From assembly GCA_000432135.1 (NCBI GenBank), contig HF990562.1, positions 8,722-39,319 on the forward strand: a DNA stretch of 30,598 bases. The letters run 5' to 3'. The translations under genes were made by a program, and so were the position numbers. The notes under the pieces were generated by a model that made no database searches, was not told the origin of the DNA, and saw only the letters and a list, made by a program, of their open reading frames with translations. How positions within the stretch are numbered: the stretch's first letter is position 1; each line of letters starts with the position of its first letter. Source of the stretch: Firmicutes bacterium CAG:124 (lineage in GTDB: Bacteria; Bacillota; Clostridia; Oscillospirales; Oscillospiraceae). Positions 1-7,356 of the stretch are shown piece by piece.

Positions 1-608
1 GTGCGGTTCAGCTCCTCGAAAAACGGCGCGTTTCCAAGCACCGCGTATTTGATGACCTCCGCGCAGCCGTCGCGGAAAATTTCGTCCGGCAGGGAATCCA
101 GACAGTCCGGGTCGCAGAGCACGAGCCACGGCTGATAGAACGTCCCGGCCAGATTTTTCCCGGCAGGCAGATCGATGGCTGTCTTGCCGCCGACGGAGGA
201 ATCGACCATGGCCAGCAGCGTCGTCGGGATCTGGATGAAGCCGATGCCGCGCAGATACGTAGACGCGGCAAAGCCCGTCAGATCACCCACTACGCCGCCG
301 CCCAGCGCGACGACTGCGTCCGCCCGCGTCAGCTGGTTTTCACACAGCGCGTCGAGAAGCGCCAGATACGTCTTCGCGCACTTGGAGCTTTCCCCATGCG
401 GAAACACAAACCGGCACACGGAAAACCCGGCGGCTGCAAGGCTTTTCTGCACCGTTTCGCCATACAAAGGCCATACGGAATCATCCGAGACAAGCATGAC
501 CGTGCCTGCGTTCGTCACGCCGCGCACCAGCTCGCCCGCGCGCCGCAGCAGCCCGCGCTCGATCAGAATGTCGTACCGCCTTGAGGCGGAGACCGTGACT
601 GTTTTCAT
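1..608 (-). CDS. aroB: 3-dehydroquinate synthase, N-terminal 202 residues (cut by window edge)
   Basis: This enzyme converts DAHP to 3-dehydroquinate, the second step of the shikimate pathway, using NAD+ and a divalent metal in the cytoplasm. Translating the minus strand from the ATG at 608 gives an open frame to base 1. It contains the glycine-rich NAD-binding segment GGGVVGDLTGFAASTYLRG near residue 100, then PTTLLAMVDSSVGGKTAID, and DGCAEVIKY, whose Glu is a metal ligand in this family. Family members are about 350 aa, so roughly the last 150 residues lie outside the window. The start overlaps the tyrA stop by four bases (ATGA), indicating translational coupling in an aroF-tyrA-aroB operon. 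The identification is secure; only the 3' end is missing. Confidence 0.95.
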   Translation of the reverse strand, partial: MKTVTVSASRRYDILIERGLLRRAGELVRGVTNAGTVMLVSDDSVWPLYGETVQKSLAAAGFSVCRFVFPHGESSKCAKTYLALLDALCENQLTRADAVVALGGGVVGDLTGFAASTYLRGIGFIQIPTTLLAMVDSSVGGKTAIDLPAGKNLAGTFYQPWLVLCDPDCLDSLPDEIFRDGCAEVIKYAVLGNAPFFEELNR

Positions 609-1438
609 CGTCCGTCGACCTCCTCCTTGCGTTTTTTGCCATCCTCCAGCAGCTGCGTCAGCGCTGCTGCATCGTCTTCCGCGATTGCGGCGCGGTATTC
701 CATCAGTCTGTCCATCAGACAGTCCAGCTCATGGAGCATATTGTCCCGGTTTTCCAGAAACAGCTCCGACCACATCGGCGCGTTCAGCCACGCCACGCGG
801 GTCATGTCCTTATAGCTTCCGGCGGAAAAGCCCTTGTGCGCCCTTGCCGTCGGGCTTTTGATATACGCATTCGAGACAAGATGCGCCATCTGCGAGGTAA
901 ACGCGATCATTTCGTCGTGCTTCTCCGCCGTCGTGACGGAGTAGCTGCCGAAGCCCGCCGGGCGCAGCAGCTCCTGCACGCGCGAGAGCAGCGCGATATT
1001 GTCAAAATCCGGCGGCACAATGACCATCGGCGCATTGTGATACAGATTCGCACGCGCATGGCCGAACCCGGAATACTGCGTACCGGCCATCGGATGTCCG
1101 CCGAGATAGGTAAACCGGTACTGCTCCGCCAGCGGGAACGCCGCCGCGCAGACCACGCGCTTCGTGCCGCAGCAGTCGATCACGACGGGCCTGCTTCCGA
1201 TATGCGGTGCGGCAGAACGCAGATAGTCGATCGCGGCAAGCGGCCGCACGCACAGAAGCACCAGATCGCACGTGCCGATGTTCTCCATCGTAAGCGGCGC
1301 GTTCACCGCATCTGCCAGCTGCGCGAAGGCAAGCATACTTTCGTCCACATCATAGCCGTACACCGTCCAACCGGCAGCGTGATACGCCTTTGCAAACGAG
1401 CCTCCGATGAGGCCCAGACCCACGATCCCGACCGTCAT
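605..1438 (-). CDS. tyrA: prephenate dehydrogenase
   Basis: It oxidatively decarboxylates prephenate to 4-hydroxyphenylpyruvate with NAD(P)+, the committed step to tyrosine. The 277-aa product starts with a Rossmann motif, VGIVGLGLIGGSFAKAYH at residues 3-20. It carries the conserved GGHPMAGTQYSGF stretch near residue 113, the prephenate-site histidine region of TyrA. There is no fused chorismate mutase and no clear C-terminal ACT domain, so this is the short monofunctional type. It overlaps aroF upstream and aroB downstream by four bases each. Expression should follow the aroF attenuator, which senses tyrosine and possibly phenylalanine. The assignment is secure; preference for prephenate rather than arogenate cannot be read from the sequence. 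Confidence 0.93.
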   Translation of the reverse strand: MTVGIVGLGLIGGSFAKAYHAAGWTVYGYDVDESMLAFAQLADAVNAPLTMENIGTCDLVLLCVRPLAAIDYLRSAAPHIGSRPVVIDCCGTKRVVCAAAFPLAEQYRFTYLGGHPMAGTQYSGFGHARANLYHNAPMVIVPPDFDNIALLSRVQELLRPAGFGSYSVTTAEKHDEMIAFTSQMAHLVSNAYIKSPTARAHKGFSAGSYKDMTRVAWLNAPMWSELFLENRDNMLHELDCLMDRLMEYRAAIAEDDAAALTQLLEDGKKRKEEVDGR

Positions 1439-2439
1439 TCCGCCACCGCCTCGCGCACCGCGCGTACCTTCCGCGCGACCTCTGCAAACTGCTCACAGGT
1501 CAGAGACTGCGCGCCGTCGCACAGGGCGTGGATGGGGTCATTGTGTACCTCGACGATCACGCCGTCGGCCCCGCAGGCAGCAGCAGCCAGCGTCATCGGC
1601 GGCACAAGCCGGTTGATGCCTGTAGAATGGCTGGGATCGACGATGACCGGCAGGTGCGACAGCTCGTGCAGCATCGGAACAGCCGCCAGATCGAGCGTAT
1701 TTCTGGTGTAATCGTCAAACGTGCGGATGCCGCGCTCACAGAGAATGACGTTGTCGTTGCCGCTGGCCATGATATATTCCGCGCTCATCAGCAGCTCCTT
1801 GAGCGTGTTGGCAAGCCCGCGCTTGAGCAGGATCGGCTTTTTGACCGAGCCCATCTCCTTCAGAAGATCATAATTCTGCATGTTGCGCGCGCCGATCTGA
1901 ATGACGTCGACGTTTTCAAACAGCGGCAGATGCTTAATGTTCATCAGCTCCGTCACGATGGGCAGCCCCGTCTCCTGCTTGGCGATCTCAAGCAGGCGGA
2001 TGCCCTCGCCGTGCAGCCCCTGGAAGTCGTACGGAGACGTGCGCGGCTTGAACGCGCCGCCGCGCAGCAGCTGCGCGCCTGCGGCCTTGACAGCCTTCGC
2101 AACGTATACGATCTGCTCCTCCGATTCGACCGAGCACGGCCCCGCGATCATCGCGAAATGCCCGCCGCCGAATTTCGCATCCCCGACCGAAACCACGGTA
2201 TCGTCCGGGTGGAACTTGCGGTTGCAGCATTTGAAGGGGTCTGAAACGCGCTTGACGGAATCGACGATATCCAGACTTTCCAGCAAAGACATATCGATCC
2301 GGCTCGTGTCGCCGACCAGACCCAGCACGGTCTGGTACTCGCCGAGCGAGGGGTGTACGTCGATTCTCTGGCTGCGCAGCCAGTTGATGAGCTGGTTCCG
2401 CTTTTCCTCCGGGACGTTGTGCTTCAATACGACAATCAT
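1435..2439 (-). CDS. aroF: DAHP synthase (type I beta, with N-terminal regulatory domain)
   Basis: It condenses phosphoenolpyruvate and erythrose-4-phosphate to DAHP, the entry step of aromatic biosynthesis. I place the start at the ATG at 2439 (MIVVLKHNVPEEK), which has GGAGG eight to nine bases upstream. The frame is open to 2502, but that extension would run through a terminator hairpin. The 334-aa protein has an N-terminal ferredoxin-like domain of about 70 residues, as in feedback-regulated beta-type enzymes. A KDO8P/DAHP synthase barrel follows, with AGPCSVESEEQ, LRGGAFKPRTSPYDFQG, GARNMQNYDLLKE, LLKRG and VIVDPSHSTG. It is the first full gene of the operon and overlaps tyrA by four bases. 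Transcription appears to be attenuated by the leader immediately upstream. Confidence 0.95.
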   Translation of the reverse strand: MIVVLKHNVPEEKRNQLINWLRSQRIDVHPSLGEYQTVLGLVGDTSRIDMSLLESLDIVDSVKRVSDPFKCCNRKFHPDDTVVSVGDAKFGGGHFAMIAGPCSVESEEQIVYVAKAVKAAGAQLLRGGAFKPRTSPYDFQGLHGEGIRLLEIAKQETGLPIVTELMNIKHLPLFENVDVIQIGARNMQNYDLLKEMGSVKKPILLKRGLANTLKELLMSAEYIMASGNDNVILCERGIRTFDDYTRNTLDLAAVPMLHELSHLPVIVDPSHSTGINRLVPPMTLAAAACGADGVIVEVHNDPIHALCDGAQSLTCEQFAEVARKVRAVREAVAE

Positions 2440-2460
2440 GGTTTTGACCTCCAGTACAAT

Positions 2461-2493
2461 AAAAAATGCGGCACAGTCAATTCTGTGCCGCAT
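2461..2493 (-). terminator. intrinsic terminator in the aroF leader (attenuator 3:4 stem)
   Basis: Read on the minus strand, an 11-base stem (ATGCGGCACAG pairing with CTGTGCCGCAT) with a 6-nt loop is followed at once by TTTTTTATT. This is a textbook Rho-independent terminator. It sits only about 20 bases before the aroF start codon and downstream of the aroF promoter, so its use would stop transcription before the operon. That position makes it a regulatory terminator and not the end of nadE, which stops at 2670 on the same strand, upstream of the promoter. Confidence 0.9.
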
Positions 2494-2553
2494 ACAAATC
2501 ACAAGCTCTTCTGCGCATCACAAATTGACCTTACTATCCGGCGACAGTAAAGT
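2476..2553 (-). promoter_or_regulatory. attenuator alternative structures (1:2 hairpin and 2:3 antiterminator)
   Basis: Two mutually exclusive pairings precede the terminator. The 1:2 hairpin pairs ACTTTACTGTC (2553-2543) with GATAGTAAGGT (2538-2528) around a GCCG loop: 11 pairs, two of them G-U. Its 5' arm overlaps the last Tyr codon and the Phe codon of the leader peptide. The antiterminator pairs GTCAATTTGTG (2529-2519) with CACAGAATTGAC (2487-2476): 11 pairs with one bulged G. It consumes the 5' arm and loop of the terminator. A ribosome stalled at the Tyr/Phe codons would cover the 1:2 arm and favour the antiterminator. A ribosome reaching the stop codon would cover region 2 and favour termination. 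The pairings are visible; the mechanism is inferred from known amino-acid attenuators. Confidence 0.8.
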
Positions 2554-2584
2554 AATAATAGGACGCGAAAACAGAAGTGAACAT
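2534..2584 (-). CDS. aromatic amino acid attenuator leader peptide, 16 aa
   Basis: The minus-strand frame reads MFTSVFASYYYFTVAG followed by TAG and then an immediate second stop, TAA. It begins with an ATG nine bases after AAGGAG, and lies about 25 nt from the expected transcription start. Six of 16 residues are Phe or Tyr, with a Tyr-Tyr-Tyr-Phe run at codons 9-12, exactly over the 5' arm of the 1:2 hairpin. Leader peptides rich in the end-product amino acid are the hallmark of ribosome-mediated attenuation (trp, pheA, his leaders). Here the regulated operon makes tyrosine and aromatic precursors. It is too short for standard gene calling. Confidence is high because promoter, ribosome site, codon run, alternative stems and terminator all line up. 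Confidence 0.88.
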   Translation of the reverse strand: MFTSVFASYYYFTVAG

Positions 2585-2615
2585 GAGAAGACTCTCCTTA
2601 TGAAAATCTGTGACA

Positions 2616-2644
2616 ATCATAGCACGCTGGACGCCGCTTGTCAA
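2616..2644 (-). promoter_or_regulatory. sigma-A promoter of the aroF-tyrA-aroB operon
   Basis: On the minus strand TTGACA (2644-2639) is followed after exactly 17 bases by TATGAT (2621-2616), a perfect -35 and a 5/6 match -10. Transcription should begin near 2609, giving a leader of about 170 nt that holds the leader peptide and attenuator. The promoter lies in the short gap just downstream of the nadE stop at 2670. Confidence 0.88.
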
Positions 2645-2669
2645 CCGGGCGGGCGTGAAAAATGGGGAA

Positions 2670-4586
2670 TCAGAGCGCTTCCGCCTCCGCAAGCCACAGG
2701 CTGCCCGACGCGTCCGACGGCATACGCCAGTCGCCTCTGGGGCTGAGCGTCACGGAGCCGACCTTCGGGCCGTCCGGGATGCACGAGCGCTTGAACTGCT
2801 GCTGGAAGAACCGGCGGCAGAACGTTTTCAGCCAGTGCCGGATCACGTCGTCCGGATACCTGCCGCCATACGCGTATTTCGCCATCCGGAACAGCTTGCG
2901 CGGCCGTGAGCCGAAGCGCAGCAGATGGTACAGGAAGAAATCATGCAGCTCATACGGGCCGACGAGATCCTCTGTCTTCTGCGCAATCTGTCCGTTTTCG
3001 TCCGCGGGCAGAAGCTCCGGCGAAACAGGCGTATCAAGAATGTCCAGCAGCACCTCCCGCAGCGCAGGCGCGCTGCTCCCGGCCTCATACTGCACGATGT
3101 AGCGCACCAGCGTTTTGGGAACCGAGCAGTTGACCGCGTACATGGACATATGGTCGCCGTTATACGTCGCCCAGCCGAGCGCAAGCTCAGAAAGATCACC
3201 CGTGCCGATGACCAGTCCGCCGGACTGGTTCGCGATGTCCATCAGGACCTGCGTGCGCTCCCGCGCCTGACAGTTTTCATAGGTGACGTCGTGCACGGCT
3301 TCGTCATGGCCGATATCCGCGAAATGCTGCCGGACGGAGGCTGTGATATTGACCTCCTGCACGCTGACGCCAAGCTCCTCGCAGAGCCTGACCGCGTTGG
3401 ACTTCGTCCGCTTCGTCGTGCCGAAGCACGGCATGGTGACGCACTGGATCTCCTTCCGGCTGCGTCCGGCCAGATCGAACGCGCGCACGCACACCAGCAG
3501 CGCCAGCGTGCTGTCCAGTCCGCCGGAAATGCCGAGCACGACCGTTTTCGCGTGCGTGTGCTCCACCCGCTTTTTCAGGCCCTGCGACTGGATGCGCAGA
3601 ATCGCCTCCGCGCGGGCGCGCAGCTGCTCGTCATACGGCGGGACGAACGGATTGGGCGCAATGCGCCGCGTCAGAACCGTGTCGCGCAGCGGCTGATGGA
3701 AAACGACCGGCTGAAGGCCGGGAACGGAATCGTAGCTCGTCGTGCGGTGCCGTTCGTGCATGAGCCGCTGCACGTCGATCTCGGAAACCGTCAGCGAAGC
3801 GTCCGCAAACGGCTCGTTTTCTGCCAGGATCGTCCCGTTTTCCGCGATCAGATGGTGCCGCGAGAAGACCATGTCCTGCGTCGATTCCGTCGGCGATGCG
3901 CTGCAGTAGACATAGCCGCAGGCCAGCCGCGCCGACGTCGCGCCGACCAGCGACCGGCGGTACTCTGCCTTGCCGATCACCTCGTCGGAGGCGGAGAGAT
4001 TCAGAATGATGGCTGCGCCGCCCGCGCAGAGCCGCGTCGACGGCGGGCAGGGAACCCACAGATCCTCGCAGAGCTCCACGCCAAAGGTGTAGTCCTGCAT
4101 GCCGGAGCAGCAGAACAGGAGATCCGTTCCAAACGGAACAGTCTGGCCGCAGAGCGTAATCGTATAGACCTTCCCATCCAGCGTTTTCGCGGAGGAAAAC
4201 TGCCGCAGCTCATAGAATTCGCCGTAATTCGGCAGATGCGTCTTCGGCACGACGCCGAGCAGCCGTCCTGCGTGGACGACTGCCGCGCAGTTATAGAGTT
4301 TTCCGCCGAAGCGAAGCGGAAGCCCGACCGCCGTGACCGGGTAGAGGTCCTTCGACGCCTCCACGATCCGCGCCAGCGCAGGCTCGACCGCGCCGAGCAG
4401 GCAGTCGGAGAAAAACAGATCGCCGCACGTGTAGCCCGTCAGGCAAAGCTCCGGCAGCGTCAGCAGATTCACGCCCGCCGCGTCCGCCTCACGCATCCGC
4501 GCCAAAATCTGCTTCGTATTATACTGCACATTCGCGACCACGACGTCGATCGTCCCGGCAGCGGCCTTGATAAAACCGTCTTTCAT
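2670..4586 (-). CDS. nadE: glutamine-dependent NAD+ synthetase
   Basis: It makes NAD+ from deamido-NAD+ (nicotinate adenine dinucleotide) and ATP, with ammonia released from glutamine by its own amidase domain. The 638-aa length fits the two-domain type. The N-terminal nitrilase-fold domain has the full catalytic triad: Glu46 in LPELCLTGY, Lys115 in PKTHLPNYGEF and Cys173 in GVELCEDLWVP. The C-terminal synthetase domain has the PP-loop VLGISGGLDSTLAL near residue 350. It also has GTGDLSELALGWATYNGDHM, and an alpha-helical tail with DDVIRHWLKTFCRRFFQQQF. The ATG at 4586 has AGGAGA eight bases upstream. It is divergent from hutH and is a single gene; the aroF promoter begins 26 bases past its stop. 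Confidence 0.96.
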   Translation of the reverse strand: MKDGFIKAAAGTIDVVVANVQYNTKQILARMREADAAGVNLLTLPELCLTGYTCGDLFFSDCLLGAVEPALARIVEASKDLYPVTAVGLPLRFGGKLYNCAAVVHAGRLLGVVPKTHLPNYGEFYELRQFSSAKTLDGKVYTITLCGQTVPFGTDLLFCCSGMQDYTFGVELCEDLWVPCPPSTRLCAGGAAIILNLSASDEVIGKAEYRRSLVGATSARLACGYVYCSASPTESTQDMVFSRHHLIAENGTILAENEPFADASLTVSEIDVQRLMHERHRTTSYDSVPGLQPVVFHQPLRDTVLTRRIAPNPFVPPYDEQLRARAEAILRIQSQGLKKRVEHTHAKTVVLGISGGLDSTLALLVCVRAFDLAGRSRKEIQCVTMPCFGTTKRTKSNAVRLCEELGVSVQEVNITASVRQHFADIGHDEAVHDVTYENCQARERTQVLMDIANQSGGLVIGTGDLSELALGWATYNGDHMSMYAVNCSVPKTLVRYIVQYEAGSSAPALREVLLDILDTPVSPELLPADENGQIAQKTEDLVGPYELHDFFLYHLLRFGSRPRKLFRMAKYAYGGRYPDDVIRHWLKTFCRRFFQQQFKRSCIPDGPKVGSVTLSPRGDWRMPSDASGSLWLAEAEAL

Positions 4587-4611
4587 GGAACCGTTCTCCT
4601 GATTTTATAAA

Positions 4612-4651
4612 GTATCATATATACGATACACGGTTTTGCCGGAATTATCAA
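4612..4651 (-). promoter_or_regulatory. possible nadE promoter overlapping an 18-bp palindrome
   Basis: On the minus strand TTGATA (4651-4646) and TATCGT (4628-4623) are 17 bases apart, a weak promoter pair. The -10 lies inside GTATCATATATACGATAC (4612-4629), an inverted repeat whose 9-base arms match at eight positions. A palindrome over a promoter of an NAD biosynthesis gene could be a repressor site, but I do not recognise it as a known NiaR or NrtR operator. Confidence 0.35.
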
Positions 4652-4725
4652 GAATAAAAACAAATTGGGTCGGAGACTGGAAAATCTGCGCTTTTGTGCA
4701 GAATATATATTTTGAAAGCGGTGTA

Positions 4726-4754
4726 TTGACAACAAACTGTTCAACTTGTAAGAT
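4726..4754 (+). promoter_or_regulatory. promoter of the hut cluster
   Basis: TTGACA (4726-4731) is followed after 17 bases by TAAGAT (4749-4754): a perfect -35 and a 4/6 -10. Transcription would start near 4761, where GCCGC and GCGGC (4761-4776) form a small hairpin at the very 5' end of the message. That hairpin could be a stabilising end structure or an operator; the sequence does not decide. Confidence 0.7.
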
Positions 4755-4801
4755 AGAAGAGCCGCCGCTGTGCGGCAGATCGAGTGAAAGGCGGACAGGA
4801 C

Positions 4802-6325
4802 ATGATTGAACTCAACGGCATGGAGCTGACGATCGAGCAGGTCATCGCGGTGGCCAGACACAACGAGCAGGTGCGAATTTCCGAACCGGCGAAGGAAAAA
4901 ATCAACCGGGCACGGGCCTACGTGGACGAAAAGCTTGCGCAGAAGGCCGTGATCTACGGTCTGACGACCGGCTTCGGCAAATTTTCCGACACGTTTGTCC
5001 CCGAGCAGGAGACAGCTGCGCTTCAGCGCAATCTGATCATCAGCCATGCCTGCGGCATGGGCGCGCCGCTGCCGCGCGAGGTCGTGCGCGGGGCGATGCT
5101 GCTGCGGTGCAACGCGCTTGCACGCGGCAATTCCGGCATCCGCCTGTCGACGCTTGAAACGCTGCTTGCCATGCTGAACCGCGGCGTGCATCCGGTGATC
5201 CCAGAGAAGGGCTCGCTCGGCGCGAGCGGCGATCTTGCGCCGCTGGCGCATATCGTGCTGGTCATGCTGGGCGAGGGCGAGGCGGAATACCAGGGAACAG
5301 TCATGCCCGGAAAACGGGCCATGGAGCTGGCAGGCATTGCGCCCGTTGAGCTTGCGGCCAAGGAGGGCCTTGCGCTCATCAACGGCACGCAGATCATGAC
5401 CGCCATCGCCTGCGGCGTGGTATACGACGCCGTGCAGCTGGCAAAAACGGCGGATATCGCCGCCGCCATGACGTGCGAGGCACAGCTGGGCATTCTGAGC
5501 GCGTTTGATCCCGAGGTGCACGCGCTGCGCGGCCAGCAGGGGCAGATGCGCACGGCGCAGAATCTGCTGCGGCTTCTGGACGGGAGCCGTCTGGCCTTCG
5601 CGCACAACCCGGAGAAGGTGCAGGACGCCTATTCGATCCGCTGCGTCCCGCAGATCCACGGCGCCAGCCGCGACGCCATCCGCTATGTGTGGGACATCGT
5701 CAGCCGCGAGATCAATGCCGTGACCGACAATCCGCTCATTTTCCCCGAGGAGGACAAGGTGATCTCCGGCGGCAACTTCCACGGCCAGCCGGTCGCGCTT
5801 GCGATGGACTTTCTGGGCATAGCCCTCAGCGAATACGCCAACGTGTCCGAGCGCCGGCTGGAGCGCATGGTCAATCCCGCGCTTTCCAACGGCCTTCCCG
5901 CGTTCCTGACAAAATACGGCGGCGTACACTCCGGCTTCATGATCACGCAGTACGCGGCGGCCTCCATGATGTCGGAAAACAAGGTCTACGCGCACCCCGC
6001 GTCGGTGGACTCCATTCCGTCCTCCGCCAATCAGGAGGACCATGTCAGCATGGGCACGACCGCAGCCAGAAAGGCCCGCATGATCCTCGACAACAGTCAG
6101 AAGGTCGTCGGCATTGAGCTGCTTGCCGCAGCGCAGGCGCTGTGGCTGCGCGGCGAGTCGCTCCTCGCCCCCGCGACGGCGGCAGTCTATCAGAAAATCC
6201 GCCAGACCGTCCCGCCGGTCGATACCGATGTCGTCATGTACCCCCAGATGGCCGAGCTTGACCGCCTGGTCAAGTCGGGCGCATTGCTCGAAGCCGCAGA
6301 ACAGGTCTGCGGCAGGCTTCTGTAA
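4802..6325 (+). CDS. hutH: histidine ammonia-lyase
   Basis: It removes ammonia from L-histidine to give trans-urocanate, the first step of histidine breakdown. The 507-aa protein contains GSLGASGDLAPLAH; residues Ala141-Ser142-Gly143 cyclise to the MIO electrophile that defines this family. The active-site tyrosine is in IYGLTTGFG (Tyr52), and SSANQEDHVSMG lies near the C-terminus. I prefer the ATG at 4802, preceded by an AGGCGG-type ribosome site and aligned with family N-termini; an in-frame GTG at 4784 would add six residues. It is the first gene of a hutH-ftcD-fchA-hutU-hutI cluster and has its own promoter. Long open frames on the opposite strand are codon-bias shadows. Confidence 0.96.
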   Translation: MIELNGMELTIEQVIAVARHNEQVRISEPAKEKINRARAYVDEKLAQKAVIYGLTTGFGKFSDTFVPEQETAALQRNLIISHACGMGAPLPREVVRGAMLLRCNALARGNSGIRLSTLETLLAMLNRGVHPVIPEKGSLGASGDLAPLAHIVLVMLGEGEAEYQGTVMPGKRAMELAGIAPVELAAKEGLALINGTQIMTAIACGVVYDAVQLAKTADIAAAMTCEAQLGILSAFDPEVHALRGQQGQMRTAQNLLRLLDGSRLAFAHNPEKVQDAYSIRCVPQIHGASRDAIRYVWDIVSREINAVTDNPLIFPEEDKVISGGNFHGQPVALAMDFLGIALSEYANVSERRLERMVNPALSNGLPAFLTKYGGVHSGFMITQYAAASMMSENKVYAHPASVDSIPSSANQEDHVSMGTTAARKARMILDNSQKVVGIELLAAAQALWLRGESLLAPATAAVYQKIRQTVPPVDTDVVMYPQMAELDRLVKSGALLEAAEQVCGRLL

Positions 6326-6334
6326 AACCGGAGA

Positions 6335-6387
6335 AAACCGCCGCCCCGGGCTGTGTATGGACGCACGCCCGGGGCGACAGACGGTTT
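6335..6387 (+). other. GC-rich intercistronic hairpin between hutH and ftcD
   Basis: A 10-base perfect stem (CGCCCCGGGC at 6342-6351 with GCCCGGGGCG at 6367-6376) is flanked by a further AAACCG/CGGTTT pair (6335-6340, 6382-6387). There is no U-run after it, so it is more likely an mRNA-stabilising or partially terminating structure than a full terminator. A TATAAT follows at 6392-6397, but no -35 is visible at the proper distance. Confidence 0.5.
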
Positions 6388-6432
6388 CACTTATAATTGA
6401 TGATTCCCACATGAACATAAGGAGGAAATACT

Positions 6433-7344
6433 ATGGCAAAGCTTGTTGAGTGCGTTCCGAATTTCAGTGTCAGCCGGGAAAAGGATCCGGCGGTGTTTCA
6501 GGGCCTCGTCGACACGGCGAACAGCATCCCCGGCTGCTTCGTCTTCGACGTACAATCCGACGGCAACCATAACCGCTGCGTCTTTACGCTGCTCGGCTCC
6601 CCCGAGGCGATGGGCGAGGCAGCGTTCCAGCTGACAAAAAAGGCGACCGAAACCATCGATATGCGCCGGCATACAGGCCAGCACCCGCGCATGGGCGCGA
6701 CGGACGTCATTCCTTTTATCCCGACCATGGACACGAGCGTAGAGGAATGCGTGGAGCTGTCAAAGCGCGTTGCCGCCCGCATCTGGGATGAGCTTCGCGT
6801 GCCGTCGTTCCTGTATGAGGACTCCGCCTCGCGCCCGGAGCGCAGAAATCTGGCCGCCTGCCGCAAGGGGCAGTTCGAGGGAATGTCGGAAAAGCTGCTG
6901 GAGCCGGACTGGGCGCCGGATTACGGTGAGCGGAAGATCCATCCGACTGCGGGCATCATCGCCATCGGCGCACGGATGCCGCTCATCGCCTACAACATCA
7001 ATCTCGATACCTCCGACATCGAGGTCGCAAAGAAGATCGCAAAGGCTATCCGCGCCAAGGATGGCGGCTTTGCCTGCTGCAAGGCCATCGGCGTGATGCT
7101 TGAGGGCCGGAACATCGCGCAGGTGTCGATGAATCTCACAAACTTTGAAAAAACGCCGATCTACTACGCCTTTGAAATGACGCGCCAGCTGGCCGACCGC
7201 TACGGCGCGCGGATCATTGGTTCTGAGGTGGTCGGCCTGACGCCCGCAAAGGCGCTGCTCGACTGCGCGGAATTCTATCTGAAGCTTGAAAATTATGACT
7301 GCCGCAAGCAGGTCATGGAATATCATCTGATTGGGATGGAATGA
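6433..7344 (+). CDS. ftcD: glutamate formimidoyltransferase
   Basis: It transfers the formimino group of N-formimino-L-glutamate, the product of HutI, to tetrahydrofolate, giving glutamate and 5-formimino-THF. The 303-aa sequence opens with LVECVPNFSVSREK and includes DMRRHTGQHPRMGATDVIPF and KIHPTAGIIAIGARMPLIAYN, typical of the N- and C-terminal formiminotransferase subdomains. It lacks the cyclodeaminase half found in the fused mammalian enzyme; that activity is encoded by the next gene. The ATG at 6433 follows AAGGAGG by about seven bases. Its presence shows that the formimino carbon and nitrogen are salvaged through folate and not released as formamide, as expected of fermenting clostridia. 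Confidence 0.95.
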   Translation: MAKLVECVPNFSVSREKDPAVFQGLVDTANSIPGCFVFDVQSDGNHNRCVFTLLGSPEAMGEAAFQLTKKATETIDMRRHTGQHPRMGATDVIPFIPTMDTSVEECVELSKRVAARIWDELRVPSFLYEDSASRPERRNLAACRKGQFEGMSEKLLEPDWAPDYGERKIHPTAGIIAIGARMPLIAYNINLDTSDIEVAKKIAKAIRAKDGGFACCKAIGVMLEGRNIAQVSMNLTNFEKTPIYYAFEMTRQLADRYGARIIGSEVVGLTPAKALLDCAEFYLKLENYDCRKQVMEYHLIGME

Positions 7345-7356
7345 GAGGTGTGACGC

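Noticed and set aside
2440..2502. Upstream extension of aroF to the ATG at 2502
   Set aside because: The added 21 codons run through the attenuator terminator, while the ATG at 2439 has a good GGAGG site and matches the family N-terminus.
2519..2610. T-box leader upstream of aroF
   Set aside because: The leader is too short for a stem I and specifier loop, and no T-box antiterminator motif is present; the peptide-coding attenuator explains the region.
4583..6418. 611-codon open frame antisense to hutH (and similar long antisense frames at 8058-10457, 13655-15097 and 18393-19844)
   Set aside because: They mirror strongly conserved genes in GC-rich codon-biased DNA, have no ribosome sites at their starts, and encode His/Arg/Ala-rich low-complexity sequence. 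These are codon-bias shadows.
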